NCBI GenBank assembly: GCA_913055905.1
Contig: CAJXLB010000009.1
Span: 1 to 64,000, forward strand
Origin: an uncultured Winogradskyella sp.
GTDB lineage: Bacteria; Bacteroidota; Bacteroidia; Flavobacteriales; Flavobacteriaceae
Direction of reading: 5' to 3'
Length of the DNA: 64,000 nucleotides
Below, one piece after another: positions 52,745-60,885 of this stretch; the first letter of the stretch is position 1, and the number at the start of each line of letters is the position of its first letter. The notes under the pieces were generated by a model. The model was not told where the DNA came from. It saw only the letters and a list, made by a program, of their open reading frames with translations, and did no database searches. Made by a program: the position numbers and the translations under genes.

Positions 52745-53917
52745 ATGAAAATAGGAATCATAGGGTCAGGGACAATGGGAAGCGGTATTGCACAAGTGGC
52801 TGCTACTTCCGGTTGTAACGTAAAATTATATGACACAAATCAGGATGCCTTGGATAAGGCGGAAAGGGCTTTAGAGAAAATATTAGCCCGTTTGATAGAA
52901 AAAGGCCGAATAGATAATGATGAGAAACATAGAATTCAATCCAATATTACCTATGTAAATAGCTTAAAGGATTTAAAGGATTCAGACTTGACCATTGAAG
53001 CCATAGTAGAAAATCTTGACATTAAGAAAAAAGTGTTTTCAGAATTGGAAGGCTATGTTTCACAACAATGTATAATTGCCTCTAATACCTCAAGCTTATC
53101 AATAGCCTCCATTGCTGCGTCTTTACAACGACCAGAACGTTGCATCGGGATTCATTTCTTTAATCCCGCACCGTTAATGAAGTTAGTTGAGGTAATACCT
53201 GCAGTACAAACTTCCGATAGCGTTCTCGATGAAACCGTAAAGATTATCTCTGATTGGAAAAAAACAGTCGCCATTGCTAAAGATACACCAGGCTTTATCG
53301 TAAACAGGGTGGCAAGACCTTTCTATGGAGAATCATTGCGCATTTACGAAGAAGGAATTGCCGATTTCGCAACGATAGATTGGAGTTTGAAAACTGTAGG
53401 TGGTTTTAGGATGGGACCGTTTGAGTTAATGGATTTTATCGGCAATGATGTCAATTATACCGTAACGGAAACCGTATTTGAAGCATTTTATTACGATGCA
53501 AGGTATAAACCGTCATTTACCCAAAAACGCCTTTCAGAAGCAGGATATTTGGGAAGAAAATCTGGTAAAGGATACTACCAATATGATGAAAGTGGCAAAC
53601 CCATTGGTGTATTAAATGGCACTTCGAGCGCAGTAGAGAAGTCTCTAGCAGAGCAAATATTTGATCGTGTTTTGGTCATGCTCATTAATGAAGCCGCAGA
53701 CGCACTGTTTTTAAACATTGCCTCAGCGGAAGATATTGATAATGCCATGACAAAAGGCGTAAATTACCCTAAAGGGCTTTTGGCTTGGGCTGATGAAAAG
53801 GGAATTGATTGGTGTGTAGATGAAATGGATAAATTGTATAATGAGTACCATGAAGACCGTTACCGGTGCAGTCCATTATTACGTCGAATGAAAAGGCAGA
53901 GCAAAACATTTTTTTAA
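52745..53917 (+). CDS. paaH: 3-hydroxyacyl-CoA dehydrogenase
   Basis: A 390-residue NAD-dependent enzyme oxidising the 3-hydroxyadipyl-CoA intermediate. Rossmann motif GSGTMGSGIAQVA (about 7-19), SNTSSLSI near 115, IHFFNPAPLMKLVEVI near 139 with the catalytic His, and DTPGFIVNRVARPF near 182. The C-terminal half holds the usual helical dimerisation repeats. The stop overlaps the start of paaI (TAATG). Confidence 0.94.
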   Translation: MKIGIIGSGTMGSGIAQVAATSGCNVKLYDTNQDALDKAERALEKILARLIEKGRIDNDEKHRIQSNITYVNSLKDLKDSDLTIEAIVENLDIKKKVFSELEGYVSQQCIIASNTSSLSIASIAASLQRPERCIGIHFFNPAPLMKLVEVIPAVQTSDSVLDETVKIISDWKKTVAIAKDTPGFIVNRVARPFYGESLRIYEEGIADFATIDWSLKTVGGFRMGPFELMDFIGNDVNYTVTETVFEAFYYDARYKPSFTQKRLSEAGYLGRKSGKGYYQYDESGKPIGVLNGTSSAVEKSLAEQIFDRVLVMLINEAADALFLNIASAEDIDNAMTKGVNYPKGLLAWADEKGIDWCVDEMDKLYNEYHEDRYRCSPLLRRMKRQSKTFF

Positions 53918-54321
53918 TGAAGGGAGAAGCCATTCCATACAAAATGCTCTCGCAAGATGCTTTTAGTACTTGGCTGGGCATTGAGATTTTAGAATGTGAG
54001 ATTGGGCGCTGTAAGGTTGGTATGCGAATACGACCCGAAATGCTTAATAGCATGAACAAAGCTCATGGTGGTATAAGCTATGCTTTAGCCGATACGGCTT
54101 TTGGATTTGCTGCCAATACCCATGGAAAATATGCGGTTTCTATCGAAACCAGTATCAATCATATTGAAGCACTGGAAGAGGGAGATTATCTCATAGCAGA
54201 GTCGGTCATAGAAAAAGTTAAAAATAAATTAGGATTCAATGTAGTAGAAGTGAAGCGTGGCGAAGAATTAGTAGCTTTGTTTAAAGGCATAGTTTATAGA
54301 ACTCAAAAAGATTGGTATTAA
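53917..54321 (+). CDS. paaI: hotdog-fold acyl-CoA thioesterase PaaI
   Basis: A 134-residue hotdog thioesterase. SMNKAHGGISYALADTAFGFAAN (about 46-68) is the catalytic helix region of PaaI. I use the ATG at 53917, overlapping the paaH stop; an in-frame GTG at 53866 would extend the gene 51 bases into paaH and exceed the usual length. Known role: removing CoA from dead-end ring-hydroxylated intermediates. A palindrome begins on the last base of the stop. Confidence 0.93.
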   Translation: MKGEAIPYKMLSQDAFSTWLGIEILECEIGRCKVGMRIRPEMLNSMNKAHGGISYALADTAFGFAANTHGKYAVSIETSINHIEALEEGDYLIAESVIEKVKNKLGFNVVEVKRGEELVALFKGIVYRTQKDWY

Positions 54322-54340
54322 TTCCTGCGTAGGCAGGAAT
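54321..54340. repeat. REP-like palindrome, left of the first GIY-YIG gene
   Basis: ATTCCTGC (54321-54328), GTAG, GCAGGAAT (54333-54340), perfect 8-bp arms. It begins on the paaI stop codon and ends 16 bases before the GIY-YIG start. Confidence 0.78.
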
Positions 54341-54356
54341 CTCAATATTGACAGGA

Positions 54357-54677
54357 ATGAAACATTGGTATGTCTACGTAATGGCAAATAAACCAAGAGG
54401 AGTGATTTATATTGGAGTTACTGATAATATTGATAAAAGAGTAAAAGAGCATAAACTTAAAGTTTATCCAAAATCTTTTACCTCCAAGTATAATTGTGAT
54501 AAATTGGTATATTTTGAAGCGTTTGAGGATGGTGAAAAGGCTGCGGTTAGGGAAAAACAATTCAAAAAATGGAAAAGACAATGGAAAGTGAATTTGATTG
54601 AAGAAATGAACGCTAGTTGGATTGATTTGAGTTTGAATTGGAATTTAGGAAAGAAGATATTTAGGAATAACATTTAA
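54357..54677 (+). CDS. GIY-YIG nuclease family protein 1
   Basis: A 106-residue single-domain protein. YVYVMANKPRGVIYIGVTDNIDKRVKEHK (about 5-33) carries the GIY-YIG core (here Y-V-Y…Y-I-G, with R and H of the active site), followed by DKLVYFEAF and AAVREKQFKKWKRQWK with the usual Glu. I prefer the ATG at 54357; a TTG at 54348 is possible. It has no link to phenylacetate chemistry. It lies between paaI and the thiolase, bracketed by two palindromes, and is about 50% identical by eye (45 of 89 aligned residues) to the copy at 58511. Confidence 0.9.
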   Translation: MKHWYVYVMANKPRGVIYIGVTDNIDKRVKEHKLKVYPKSFTSKYNCDKLVYFEAFEDGEKAAVREKQFKKWKRQWKVNLIEEMNASWIDLSLNWNLGKKIFRNNI

Positions 54678-54684
54678 TAAGATA

Positions 54685-54698
54685 CCTGCTTTCGCAGG
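54685..54698. repeat. REP-like palindrome, right of the first GIY-YIG gene
   Basis: CCTGC (54685-54689), TTTC, GCAGG (54694-54698), same core as 52721. It is seven bases past the GIY-YIG stop and eight before the thiolase ATG. Confidence 0.72.
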
Positions 54699-54706
54699 CA
54701 TTTATC

Positions 54707-55915
54707 ATGAAAGACGCATATATCATAGACGGAATAAGAACACCAATAGGAAATTATAAAGGCACATTATCTGCTGTGAGAACAGATGATTTAGCAGCCC
54801 TAGTGATTAAGGAAGTTGTTAGTCGTAACCCAAATATTCCTAAAGAAGCATACGATGATGTTATCTTGGGTTGTGCCAATCAAGCTGGCGAGGATAACCG
54901 TAACGTCGCAAGAATGGCTTCGCTACTGGCAGGATTACCATTCACCGTTCCAGGAGAAACGGTTAATAGATTGTGTAGCTCTGGGTTGTCAGCAATAATA
55001 CATGCCAACAGAGCTATTAAAGCAGGCGATGGAGACGTTTTCATTTCTGGTGGTGTTGAGAACATGACACGTGGTCCTTATGTTATTGCAAAACCATCAA
55101 GTGCATTTGGTAACGACTCAAAAATGTACGATTCGAGTTTTGGATGGCGCTTCGTGAATCCTAAAATGCATGAGATGTATGGTACCGATGGCATGGGAGT
55201 CACTGCCGAAAATCTAGTTTCGACATATAAAATTTCACGTGAAGATCAAGATAAGTTCGCGTATTGGAGTCAAATGAAAGCCTCCAAAGCACAAGCTAAT
55301 GGGCGTTTAGCCAAGGAAATCGTAACTGTAGAAATTCCACAGCGCAAGAAAGACCCTATTCACTTTGATACGGACGAATTTGTAAAACCAAATACAACCC
55401 TTGAGGTTTTGGCTAAGCTTCGACCTGCCTTCAAAAAGGATGGAGGCTCCGTAACGGCAGGTAATTCTTCAGGATTAAATGATGGTGCGGCAGCGACCAT
55501 AATTGCTTCAGATGAGGCTATTCAAAAGTACGGTTTAAAACCATTGGCAAGAATTGTAAGTTCTGCCGTAGTTGGCGTAGAACCGCGAATTATGGGTATT
55601 GGTCCTGTAGAGGCCTCCAATAGGGCCTTAAAGAAAGCAGGATTAACCATGAACGATATGGACATCATCGAATTAAATGAAGCCTTTGCGGCTCAAGCTT
55701 TGGCTTGTACTAGGGCTTGGGGATTAGCAGACGATGACCCAAGGTTAAATCCTAATGGCGGCTCCATAGCCATTGGTCACCCTTTGGGTGTAACAGGAAC
55801 ACGAATAGCGTATTCCGCAGCAATGGAATTACACGAACAACAAAAACGCTATGCTTTGGTTACCATGTGTATTGGTGTGGGCCAAGGCTATGCAGCAATT
55901 TTAGAACGCGTTTAA
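54707..55915 (+). CDS. acetyl-CoA acyltransferase (3-oxoadipyl-CoA thiolase type)
   Basis: A 402-residue thiolase. Nucleophile C90 (NRLCSSGLSAI), GGVENMTRGPYV near 118, NEAFAAQALA near 326, GGSIAIGHPLGVTGTR near 352 with catalytic His, and MCIGVGQGYA near 388 with the second Cys. In this operon it should cleave 3-oxoadipyl-CoA to succinyl-CoA and acetyl-CoA (paaJ/pcaF role). Followed one base later by paaZ. Confidence 0.94.
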   Translation: MKDAYIIDGIRTPIGNYKGTLSAVRTDDLAALVIKEVVSRNPNIPKEAYDDVILGCANQAGEDNRNVARMASLLAGLPFTVPGETVNRLCSSGLSAIIHANRAIKAGDGDVFISGGVENMTRGPYVIAKPSSAFGNDSKMYDSSFGWRFVNPKMHEMYGTDGMGVTAENLVSTYKISREDQDKFAYWSQMKASKAQANGRLAKEIVTVEIPQRKKDPIHFDTDEFVKPNTTLEVLAKLRPAFKKDGGSVTAGNSSGLNDGAAATIIASDEAIQKYGLKPLARIVSSAVVGVEPRIMGIGPVEASNRALKKAGLTMNDMDIIELNEAFAAQALACTRAWGLADDDPRLNPNGGSIAIGHPLGVTGTRIAYSAAMELHEQQKRYALVTMCIGVGQGYAAILERV

Positions 55916-55916
55916 T

Positions 55917-58454
55917 ATGAAAAAAATACAACACTACGTTCAAGGTCAATGGACCACAGGAAAGGAAGATGGCTTACCTGTCTATGATGCCATAACTGGG
56001 GAAGCCTTTGCAAAAATTGCGATAGAAGGTTTAGATATACCAGGCGTCCTAGAATATGGAAGGACAAAGGGAGGTGAAGTGTTACGCAAAATGACCTTTC
56101 AGCAACGAGGCAATATGCTCAAAAAATTGGCACTTTATCTCACCAAAAGAAAAGACGCCTTTTACGACTTAAGCTATAGAACGGGTGCAACCAAAGTAGA
56201 TAGTTGGATTGATATTGAAGGCGGATTTGGGAATTTGTTTGCCAATGCTTCGTTACGAAAGCTTTTTCCAAATCAACCTTTCCACGTAGAAGGTGACCCT
56301 ATCGATTTGTCACGAGGCGGCCGCTTTATGGCACATCATATTATGGTGCCAAAAAGAGGTGTAGCTATACACATTAACGCCTTTAATTTTCCCGTTTGGG
56401 GAATGTTGGAAAAGTGCGCCGTTAACTGGATGGCAGGTGTGCCTGCCGTTGTCTTGCCAGCGCCATCGTCATCGTATTTGGCCGAAGCGGTTGCTAGAAC
56501 TATAATTGACTCAGGAATTCTGCCAGAAGGGGCTTTGCAAATCATAAATGGCACAATTACCAATATATTGGATACTGTAGAATCCCAGGATGTGGTAACC
56601 TTCACAGGGTCGGCATCCACAGGGCGTTTACTAAAAGCACATCCAAGATTAATTGAAGAATCGGTACCCTTTACAACCGAAGCAGATTCGCTAAATGCTT
56701 CCATACTTGGAGAAGATGCCGTTCCTGGTACGCCGGAATTCGATTTATTCATTAAGGAAGTTCGTAAGGAGATGACCGTAAAAGCAGGGCAGAAATGTAC
56801 CGCTATAAGGCGAGTCATCGTGCCGGAGAATTTGGTAGAGGATGTTCAAATAGCCTTAGGCAAAGCGCTTGATAAAGTCACTATCGGTGACCCAAGACTT
56901 AAGGAGGTAAGAATGGGTTCTTTGATTAGTCAGCAGCAAGTAAAGGCGGTTCAGGATGCCGTTAACGATTTAGCGAAAGAGGCACAAATAGTCTATGGAA
57001 ACCTTGATAAAATTGAGACAGTTGGTGCTGATGCTAAGAAAGGAGCATTTATTAGTCCAATTCTTCTTAGAACGGACCGTCCATTTGAAAATACTATCGT
57101 TCATGAACGTGAGGCCTTTGGTCCTGTAAGCACTATTATGCCCTATAAGACCATGGAAGAAGCAGTTGCTTTAGCTAAAATGGGTAAAGGGTCATTAGTG
57201 TCCTCAATCGCAACGTTTGATGACAAAATCGCTACTGATTATGTAGTCAACGCTGCTAGCCATCACGGAAGAATTTTAGTGCTAAATAGGGAAAGTGCCA
57301 AAGAGAGTACAGGACATGGTTCGCCACTGCCCTATCTGGTTCATGGTGGTCCAGGAAGAGCTGGAGGTGGTGAAGAAATGGGAGGTCTGCGTGGTATTAA
57401 GCACTATTTGCAACGAACTGCCATTCAAGGTACACCAACGACCATTACAGCAATTACGGGAATCTATCAACAAAACGCTAAATACAAAGAGGCAGAAGAG
57501 CATCCATTTAAATATCATTGGGAAGACATACAACCAGGAATGTCGCTTAAAACCCATAAGCGAACACTGACAGATTCGGATATTATCAACTTTGCCAATC
57601 TCACCTGGGATCATTTCTATGCACACACGGATATTACCTCATTGGATGGCAGTATTTTTAAAAAGCGCACGGCGCATGGGTATTTCATCATTTCTGCAGC
57701 AGCGGGACTGTTTGTATATCCAAATAAAGGACCTGTTGCAGCAAACTATGGTTTGGACAGTATCCGATTTTTGAGGCCTTTGTATCATAATGATACTATT
57801 TATGTGCGTTTGACCTGTAAAGAAAAAGTGGATCGTGATGTCGCTTCGGCAGAACATCCAAGCGGTATTGTAAAATGGCATGTTGAGGTGTTCGATGCAA
57901 ATTTTGAAAACAGACCAGATAGTCAGAAAACAGCTAAGGACAGTCCGCTTGTGGCAGTTGCTACTATTTTAACCATGGTGCAAAAGAAACAAGAAACATT
58001 TGTAGAAATTAATAGAGAAACTATTGAGGGCTATTTAAATAAGCTAACCGAAGACACCAAGCCACTCTGGGGAAGTATGACACCGCAGCACATGGTGGAG
58101 CATTTGGAGTACTCCACTAGAATCTCATCTGGAGAAATTCAGGATTTTGAGTTTTCTACGCCAGAGAAGATTATGGAAAAAGTACATGCGACGCTCTATA
58201 ATTATGAAAAAATGCCAAGGGATTTTGCTGCTCCACCACAATTGGAGGAAGAATTAAAGACCTTAAAGCACGAAAATCTGGAGACTGCCAAGCAAAAGCT
58301 GCTTGAGGCTTATGACGATCACATTGCCTATTTCAAGGAGTATCCAGAGGCTACTTTAAAGAATATCGTATTTGGACATCTCAATCGATATGAATGGAAT
58401 TTGTTCCATAGAAAACATTACAATCATCACTTTGAACAATTCAATCTGTTATGA
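55917..58454 (+). CDS. paaZ: PaaZ: aldehyde dehydrogenase / oxepin-CoA hydrolase with extra C-terminal domain
   Basis: An 845-residue fusion, about 165 longer than E. coli PaaZ. Residues about 1-510 are the aldehyde dehydrogenase domain with E255 (TTEADSL) and nucleophile C294 (GQKCTA). About 525-680 is the MaoC-like hotdog hydratase (FANLTWDHFYAHTD, RTAHGYFIISAAAG) that opens the oxepin ring. The extra part (about 690-845) has MTPQHMVEHLEYSTR and FGHLNRYEWNLFHRKHYNHHFEQF, the His pattern of DUF1569/DinB-like helical bundles. The last codons form one arm of an 18-bp perfect inverted repeat. Confidence 0.94.
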   Translation: MKKIQHYVQGQWTTGKEDGLPVYDAITGEAFAKIAIEGLDIPGVLEYGRTKGGEVLRKMTFQQRGNMLKKLALYLTKRKDAFYDLSYRTGATKVDSWIDIEGGFGNLFANASLRKLFPNQPFHVEGDPIDLSRGGRFMAHHIMVPKRGVAIHINAFNFPVWGMLEKCAVNWMAGVPAVVLPAPSSSYLAEAVARTIIDSGILPEGALQIINGTITNILDTVESQDVVTFTGSASTGRLLKAHPRLIEESVPFTTEADSLNASILGEDAVPGTPEFDLFIKEVRKEMTVKAGQKCTAIRRVIVPENLVEDVQIALGKALDKVTIGDPRLKEVRMGSLISQQQVKAVQDAVNDLAKEAQIVYGNLDKIETVGADAKKGAFISPILLRTDRPFENTIVHEREAFGPVSTIMPYKTMEEAVALAKMGKGSLVSSIATFDDKIATDYVVNAASHHGRILVLNRESAKESTGHGSPLPYLVHGGPGRAGGGEEMGGLRGIKHYLQRTAIQGTPTTITAITGIYQQNAKYKEAEEHPFKYHWEDIQPGMSLKTHKRTLTDSDIINFANLTWDHFYAHTDITSLDGSIFKKRTAHGYFIISAAAGLFVYPNKGPVAANYGLDSIRFLRPLYHNDTIYVRLTCKEKVDRDVASAEHPSGIVKWHVEVFDANFENRPDSQKTAKDSPLVAVATILTMVQKKQETFVEINRETIEGYLNKLTEDTKPLWGSMTPQHMVEHLEYSTRISSGEIQDFEFSTPEKIMEKVHATLYNYEKMPRDFAAPPQLEEELKTLKHENLETAKQKLLEAYDDHIAYFKEYPEATLKNIVFGHLNRYEWNLFHRKHYNHHFEQFNLL

Positions 58455-58471
58455 GATTGAATTGTTCAAAG
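58430..58471. repeat. 18-bp perfect inverted repeat across the paaZ stop codon
   Basis: CTTTGAACAATTCAATCT (58430-58447), loop GTTATG, AGATTGAATTGTTCAAAG (58454-58471). The left arm is coding (last residues of PaaZ), the right arm is noncoding and starts on the stop codon. No T-run follows, so it is not a standard terminator. A second palindrome begins at its end. Confidence 0.85.
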
Positions 58472-58489
58472 CTTCCGAGAAATCGGAAG
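58472..58489. repeat. REP-like palindrome, left of the second GIY-YIG gene
   Basis: CTTCCGA (58472-58478), GAAA, TCGGAAG (58483-58489), perfect 7-bp arms, directly after the 18-bp inverted repeat and 21 bases before the GIY-YIG start. Confidence 0.75.
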
Positions 58490-58510
58490 TCTCTAACAGG
58501 ATAGATTAAT

Positions 58511-58795
58511 TTGAACTTCAATGTCTACATAATAACCAATAGGAAAGATGGCGTTTTATACATCGGTAAAACTAAAAGATTAAAGCAAAGAATCTTTCAG
58601 CACAAGAACAAGGTTCATCCTAACGCTTTTTCTGCCAGATATGGATTAGATAAATTAGTCTATTTTGAGAAGTTTAAATCAGAAGAGGAGGCAAGAATTA
58701 GAGAAAAAAGAATGAAGAAGTGGAATAGAAAGTGGAAAATAGAATTAATTGAAAAAATGAATCCCTATTGGAGGGATTTATCTAAAGATTTATAA
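58511..58795 (+). CDS. GIY-YIG nuclease family protein 2
   Basis: A 94-residue single-domain GIY-YIG protein, homologous to the one at 54357. NVYIITNRKDGVLYIGKTKRLKQRIFQHK (about 3-31), DKLVYFEKF, EARIREKRMKKWNRKWKIELIEKMNPYW. The start must be TTG at 58511, since an in-frame TAG at 58502 precedes it and no ATG occurs before the middle of the domain. It sits between paaZ and the second enoyl-CoA hydratase, with hairpins on both sides. Confidence 0.9.
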   Translation: MNFNVYIITNRKDGVLYIGKTKRLKQRIFQHKNKVHPNAFSARYGLDKLVYFEKFKSEEEARIREKRMKKWNRKWKIELIEKMNPYWRDLSKDL

Positions 58796-58814
58796 ATAAC
58801 AATTAAATAAAAGT

Positions 58815-58832
58815 TTCCCGTTTTCACGGGAA
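58815..58832. repeat. REP-like palindrome, right of the second GIY-YIG gene
   Basis: TTCCCGT (58815-58821), TTTC, ACGGGAA (58826-58832), perfect 7-bp arms with the same TTTC loop as the hairpins at 52721 and 54685. It ends 12 bases before the hydratase ATG. Confidence 0.75.
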
Positions 58833-58844
58833 CACATTAATGTG

Positions 58845-59597
58845 ATGAATAAAGCATACGTAAAACAACATATTGAAAATGGCGTAGGATATATTGAATT
58901 TTTCCATCCTGCGCACAATTCATTGCCAGGGGATATCTTGGCAAAATTGGCAAATACCATTACTGAAGCCGGTAACAATGACAAGATAAAAGTTATTGTT
59001 CTAAAAAGTGGAGGAGATAGGACCTTCTGTGCAGGCGCTAGTTTCAATGAGCTCATAAACATTGATGATGAAGCTACCGGCAAGGTATTCTTTTCGGGTT
59101 TTGCCAATGTTATCAATGCCATGCGCAAGTGCCCCAAATTTATAATAGGTAGGGTTCAAGGAAAAACCGTGGGAGGTGGTGTTGGTGTCGCATCGGCAAC
59201 GGACTACTGCATGGCTACAAAATATGCCTCTATAAAATTAAGTGAACTTAATGTAGGCATTGGTCCTTTTGTGGTAGGTCCTGCAGTTGAGCGTAAATTG
59301 GGCTTAAGTGGCATGTCTCAAATCGCTATAGATGCTAACAGTTTTTATTCTGCCGAGTGGGCTAAAAACAAAGGGCTTTACGCACAGGTATTTGACACCA
59401 CGGAAGCATTGGACGAAGGTGTTAGAACCTTTGCAGAACATTTGTGCACCTATAATCCCGAAGCAATGCGAGAAATGAAAAAAATGTTCTGGACAGGTAC
59501 AGAAGATTGGGATGATTTACTCGCAGAGCGTGCAGCCATTAGTGGTCGCCTAGTCTTAAGCGAATTCACCAAAGAGACTTTAAAACGTTTTAAATAA
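58845..59597 (+). CDS. enoyl-CoA hydratase/isomerase, PaaF-like
   Basis: A 250-residue crotonase-fold protein. TFCAGASFNELINI near 59, GKTVGGGVGVASATDYCMAT near 105 (oxyanion loop), and LSELNVGIGPFVVGPAVERKLG near 132. I use the ATG at 58845, with a GTG codon directly before it. Inferred to hydrate 2,3-dehydroadipyl-CoA. It differs clearly from paaG, so it is not a recent duplicate. The stop touches the paaY start. Confidence 0.86.
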   Translation: MNKAYVKQHIENGVGYIEFFHPAHNSLPGDILAKLANTITEAGNNDKIKVIVLKSGGDRTFCAGASFNELINIDDEATGKVFFSGFANVINAMRKCPKFIIGRVQGKTVGGGVGVASATDYCMATKYASIKLSELNVGIGPFVVGPAVERKLGLSGMSQIAIDANSFYSAEWAKNKGLYAQVFDTTEALDEGVRTFAEHLCTYNPEAMREMKKMFWTGTEDWDDLLAERAAISGRLVLSEFTKETLKRFK

Positions 59598-60194
59598 ATG
59601 ATTTACGAATTTCAAGGGTTTAAACCAGTAGTGCACGAAAGTAGTTTTGTGCATCCACTTGCAGCTGTTACAGGAAACGTTATTATTGGTAAAAATTGCT
59701 ATATAGGTCCAGGAGCTGCCATTCGAGGGGATTGGGGCCAGATTATCCTTGAAGATGGTGTAAATGTACAGGAGAATTGTACGGTTCATATGTTTCCAGG
59801 AAAATCTATTACGCTAAAGGAGAGTGCTCACGTAGGTCATGGCGCTATCATTCACGGCGCGAATTTAGGTCGTAATTGTTTAATTGGTATGAATTCAGTA
59901 ATTATGGATGATGCTGAAATAGGTGATGAGTCCATCGTAGGTGCGATGTCATTTGTTAAGGCGGAAACTATTATCCCAAAGCGCAGTTTGGTTGTTGGAA
60001 ATCCCGCGAAGGTAGTCAAAGAGGTTTCCGATAAGATGATTGCTTGGAAAACCAAGGGCACTCAATTGTATCAGCAATTACCTAAAGAATGTCATGAATC
60101 ACTGAGACAAGTAGAGCCACTTCGTCAAGTTCCTGAAGAGAGAAAAGTTCAGAAAGACGTCTACAAAACATTAAGGGAAACGTTTAGGGACTAA
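59598..60194 (+). CDS. paaY: PaaY-type hexapeptide-repeat thioesterase
   Basis: A 198-residue left-handed beta-helix protein (gamma-carbonic-anhydrase/PaaY group). Repeats such as VIIGKNCYIGPGAAIRGDWG and HVGHGAIIHGANLGRNCLIGMNSVIMDDAEIG, with metal-ligand histidines near residues 57, 76 and 81. Known PaaY: thioesterase acting on CoA dead-end products. Last gene of the operon; begins on the base after the preceding stop. Confidence 0.92.
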   Translation: MIYEFQGFKPVVHESSFVHPLAAVTGNVIIGKNCYIGPGAAIRGDWGQIILEDGVNVQENCTVHMFPGKSITLKESAHVGHGAIIHGANLGRNCLIGMNSVIMDDAEIGDESIVGAMSFVKAETIIPKRSLVVGNPAKVVKEVSDKMIAWKTKGTQLYQQLPKECHESLRQVEPLRQVPEERKVQKDVYKTLRETFRD

Positions 60195-60241
60195 AAGATT
60201 AAGACGAGGTTCAATCTATCGCAAAAAAACCTACTCTCAGT

Positions 60242-60715
60242 TTATAACCTGCTTAAATCAATTTCATTGGTCTCTTTTCCTGTAGATAAGGTGATAAGGC
60301 TTTGTACATTTCCTAGGTATGGGAGAAGGGTTAACTTGGATATAATGAAGGTTTCGTAAGCTTCAATGTCCTCAACCACGAGTTTGAGAAGATAGTCGAA
60401 ATTACCGCTAACGCGATGACATTCCACTATTTCCGGAAAATTATTGATTTCTGCCACAAACTTTTCTAAGTAACTCCTTGTATGCCCCTGAAGGGTGATG
60501 CCAATAAAGACGGTAAGTTTAAGGCCTAGTTTTTTGTTATCTAAAACAGCGACATATTTCTTGATATAACCTTCCTTCTCAAGTTTTTTAATACGTTCAA
60601 AAACAGGAGATGTAGACATGCCTAATTCATTGGCAATGCTTTTTGTGGTGCGATTGCTATTTTTTTGAAGTATCTTTAGTATATGAAGGTCTGTTTTGTC
60701 CAATTCGTATCCCAT
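60242..60715 (-). CDS. Lrp/AsnC family transcriptional regulator
   Basis: A 157-residue regulator: N-terminal helix-turn-helix (about 5-55, LDKTDLHILKILQKNSNRTTKSIANELGMSTSPVFERIKKLEKEGYI) and C-terminal RAM ligand domain (about 70-150, VFIGITLQGHTRSY, VSGNFDYLLKLVVEDIEAYETFI). It is divergent from the E2/ilvE/E1 genes and is convergent with the paa operon end. Likely senses a branched-chain amino acid (inference). Confidence 0.95.
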   Translation of the reverse strand: MGYELDKTDLHILKILQKNSNRTTKSIANELGMSTSPVFERIKKLEKEGYIKKYVAVLDNKKLGLKLTVFIGITLQGHTRSYLEKFVAEINNFPEIVECHRVSGNFDYLLKLVVEDIEAYETFIISKLTLLPYLGNVQSLITLSTGKETNEIDLSRL

Positions 60716-60783
60716 CAGAAAATAATTTGTTATAGATCTTTAAAAATTCAAAATAAAGAAAAAATTACTTCTAAAATGATTAA

Positions 60784-60804
60784 ATAAAGAAAAATAATCT
60801 TTAT
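60784..60804. promoter_or_regulatory. candidate Lrp operator
   Basis: ATAAAGA (60784-60790), seven bases, TCTTTAT (60798-60804), perfect arms, in the 170-base gap between the Lrp gene and the E2 gene. A related AATAAAGAAAAAATTA stretch lies about 32 bases earlier. The gap is otherwise AT-rich without a clear -7/-33 pair. Confidence 0.45.
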
Positions 60805-60885
60805 AAATTCTTTTTATAGGTTTTTAACACAAGTAAAATGAGGTAATAACTACCTTTATTGCTTGAGAATAAACTCTGATTATCG

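Noticed and set aside
53866-53916. GTG start extending paaI into paaH
   Set aside because: The family length and the TAATG coupling at 53917 favour the shorter form.
54357-54677. GIY-YIG gene as an intron-encoded homing endonuclease
   Set aside because: It lies between genes, not within one, and the neighbouring paaI and thiolase genes are intact; no group I intron structure is visible.
57282-57881. Long open frames on the opposite strand or other frames inside paaZ and other genes (for example 57282-57626 minus, 56336-56818 minus, 35956-36339 minus)
   Set aside because: They lie wholly inside well-supported genes, lack domains and have low-complexity or improbable composition; shadows of the true frames.
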